From: CBDDEC01 sp965198045
GTDB taxonomy: Bacteria; Chloroflexota; Dehalococcoidia; UBA2979
Assembly (NCBI GenBank): GCA_965198045.1
Contig: CBDAOL010000005.1
Span: 1 to 64,000, forward strand
Length of the DNA: 64,000 nt
Direction: 5' to 3'
How positions within the stretch are numbered: the stretch's first letter is position 1; every line of letters begins with the position of its first letter. A program made the translations under genes and the position numbers. A model generated the notes under the pieces. The model had not been told where the DNA came from, made no database searches, and was given only the letters and a program-made list of their open reading frames with translations. Below are positions 62,577 to 64,000 of the stretch, piece after piece.

Positions 62577-64000
62577 ACCGGCGTGAGCACGATGAACCAG
62601 AGCCCGGCGGCGAGGACACCCGCGAGGACCGGGGCCCCGTAACCCCCTCGACCCGGATCGAGCGGCGAGGCCTGTCTTCCGAGCCGAGCGAGGTACCACG
62701 TGCCACCAGCGAGCAGCGCGACCCAGGCGAAGCCGGCGAGCAGCGGCGCGCGCAGCGCCACCTCGGCGCTGGGCCATCCCGCGACGACTCGCGTGACGAA
62801 TAGGAAGGCGGCGGGTGCGAGCTGGCCGGCGGGGCGGAAGGCCTCGGCGGCGGTCTCGCTGAAGCCGACGACGGAGGCCACAACGGCGACCGCCACCGTC
62901 GCCTCGTAGAACGGCGCGACGAGGATGTTCGCCGGGATCGTCCACAGCGACACGCGCTCGAAGGCCGCGACCTGCACTGGCACCACGGCGAGCGCGGCGC
63001 CGGTCGCGGTGGCCGCCAGCTCGATCGCGGGGGCTCCGAAGCCGGTCGAGGCGAGCCGGAGCCTCGCGAGGATCGCGTCGCGGAGCGCGGGAGCGATCAC
63101 CACGACGCCCAGCGTGGCGCTGGCGCTCAACTGGAACGCCAGATCAGTGGCGTAGCGCGGGTTCCACGCCAGCACGAGTGCCACGGCGTAGAGGAGGTAG
63201 AGCCAGCCGGGGGTTCGCCGACCGAGGATTCCGCCCGCCGTGATGCCTACAGCCATGAACGCGGCGCGCACCACTGGCGGATCGGCGCCGATGAAGACGA
63301 CGTACGGGAACAACGTGAGGAGGGCGATCCACGACGCGGTGCGCCTCGACACGGCGAGCGTGAGCGCTGCTACCAGGATCCCAACGAGCAGAGCGATGTT
63401 CTGACCGGAGACAACGACGAGGTGGGTCGTGCCCGTGCGCCGTAAGTCCTCGACGATCGACGGCGGTAGTGCTCGACGTTCGCCCACGAGCATACCCGAG
63501 GCGAGGCCGGACGCAGGCTCCGGCAGCGCTCGTTCGATGTGACGGACCATCGCTCTGCGGAGGCGCGCCAGCAGCGCGGCGAGTGAGGTGCGGTCGCCGT
63601 CCTGGACCGTCCAGCGCTCGGGGAACGCCGCCGTGGCGTCGAGGCCAATCGGCCGCAGTCGGTCGGCGATGTCGGCGTCGTCGAAGGCGGTGAGCGGTTC
63701 AACCTCGACGGTCGCGGTGACAAGGTCGCCGCGCTCGATCGGCTCGCGCGCCGGCACGGTCCGCCGCAGGCCGCCTGCGATCGGGGCCCCGTCGAGTCGG
63801 TCGACGCGGAGATCGACACGGGCAAAGGTTCCTGAGACGACCGCGTCTTCACGAGCCGTGCCAGAGACCTCGTGCGTCCCAACTGCCGAGGCAAGCGCGG
63901 AGCGCGGCTGATCCGAGGCGTCGTTGAATCGCGCGTGCGCCCCACCGGCAACGGCGGCGAGCACGAGCAGCGTCACGAAGGTCCTCGGCGTGGGACGCCA
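62573..64000 (-). CDS. comEC: ComEC/Rec2 DNA-uptake channel, 5' end outside the window
   Basis: At least 475 residues are in the window. Contains an OB-like exported region (VVSGTFARVDLRVDRLDGAPI), then GLASGMLVGERRALPPSIVEDLRRTGTTHLVVVSGQNIALL and FPYVVFIGADPPVVRAAFMA (Competence domain; landmarks only) with about eight helices. The frame is open to the window end. A GTG at 63976 is a possible but not certain start. Imports single-stranded DNA across the inner membrane during natural transformation. Ends with WFIVLTPV just before the MBL gene. Confidence 0.9.
   Translation of the reverse strand, partial: WRPTPRTFVTLLVLAAVAGGAHARFNDASDQPRSALASAVGTHEVSGTAREDAVVSGTFARVDLRVDRLDGAPIAGGLRRTVPAREPIERGDLVTATVEVEPLTAFDDADIADRLRPIGLDATAAFPERWTVQDGDRTSLAALLARLRRAMVRHIERALPEPASGLASGMLVGERRALPPSIVEDLRRTGTTHLVVVSGQNIALLVGILVAALTLAVSRRTASWIALLTLFPYVVFIGADPPVVRAAFMAVGITAGGILGRRTPGWLYLLYAVALVLAWNPRYATDLAFQLSASATLGVVVIAPALRDAILARLRLASTGFGAPAIELAATATGAALAVVPVQVAAFERVSLWTIPANILVAPFYEATVAVAVVASVVGFSETAAEAFRPAGQLAPAAFLFVTRVVAGWPSAEVALRAPLLAGFAWVALLAGGTWYLARLGRQASPLDPGRGGYGAPVLAGVLAAGLWFIVLTPV

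Noticed and set aside
1..64000. CRISPR arrays or restriction/defence islands
   Set aside because: No spaced direct-repeat array and no cas, restriction or toxin-antitoxin genes recognised.

Overview
The window is high-GC bacterial DNA with dense, mostly intact housekeeping and metabolic genes. I favour a member of Chloroflexota (Dehalococcoidia-like). MutS2 is present, which most Actinobacteria lack; the tRNA genes encode their CCA ends; and there is an F420-type nitroreductase, a flavin monooxygenase of the NtaA/DszA type, a phytanoyl-CoA dioxygenase, and a SelA / class V aminotransferase / SerA / DUF1015 block. This is inferred from gene content only. Many genes carry a TAnnnT -10 box, and in at least six cases it sits 6-9 nt before the start codon, which points to leaderless mRNAs.

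Region 1 (1-8250) is an accessory, IS-rich segment. It holds two nearly identical IS3-family copies in inverted orientation (the left one truncated and frameshifted), an IS110 element, a decayed IS6-like element, a tyrosine recombinase, a 3' fragment of a CAU tRNA and a DinB gene split by the second IS3. Between the two IS3 copies lies the most interesting object of the window: a linalool dehydratase/isomerase-like gene (736-2214, minus) with one in-frame TGA. The TGA falls where I expect the second catalytic cysteine of the family. It is followed by a hairpin whose GGUCU loop has the same position and sequence as the E. coli fdhF SECIS. The window also carries selA (54158-55519). Together this predicts an undescribed selenocysteine-containing LinD-family enzyme.

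Region 2 (8250-38200) is core-like. It runs tRNA-Gly, a frameshifted lipoprotein glycosidase-like gene, D-cysteine desulfhydrase-like enzyme, flavin monooxygenase, DinB-SCP2 protein, SUI1/YciH, enoyl-CoA hydratase, SDR, a two-component system with a secreted duplicated-domain protein and a PhoB-type direct repeat, ThiO-like oxidase plus MBL hydrolase, a TauE-like exporter, HAD dehalogenase, RibD-C reductase, KtrAB potassium uptake, phytanoyl-CoA dioxygenase, GNAT, a 1000-residue FAD/Fe-S oxidase, a DGPF-protein/ECF42-type sigma pair, an F420-type enzyme, a CocE hydrolase and an orphan response regulator.

Region 3 (38200-50400) holds an IS1182-family transposase, an MMPL exporter with its TetR regulator and a well-formed promoter/operator, an ABC1/UbiB kinase, two tandem cytochromes P450, a ClC channel gene broken by a 1-nt deletion and an in-frame TAG, a HIT protein and a reduced sensor-kinase-like protein.

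Region 4 (50440-64000) holds a CAU tRNA, Nudix, histidine phosphatase, MutS2-SelA, an aminotransferase-SerA pair for serine biosynthesis, DUF1015, HIT, RNase PH, a cupin and a ComEC split into two overlapping reading frames, with the 5' end of comEC beyond the window.

Several genes (8379, 19286, 20297, 47253) are broken by single-base indels, three of them clearly in short G/C runs. This is as compatible with assembly error as with decay. The TGA of the LinD-like gene is a substitution-type event and does not fit that error pattern.
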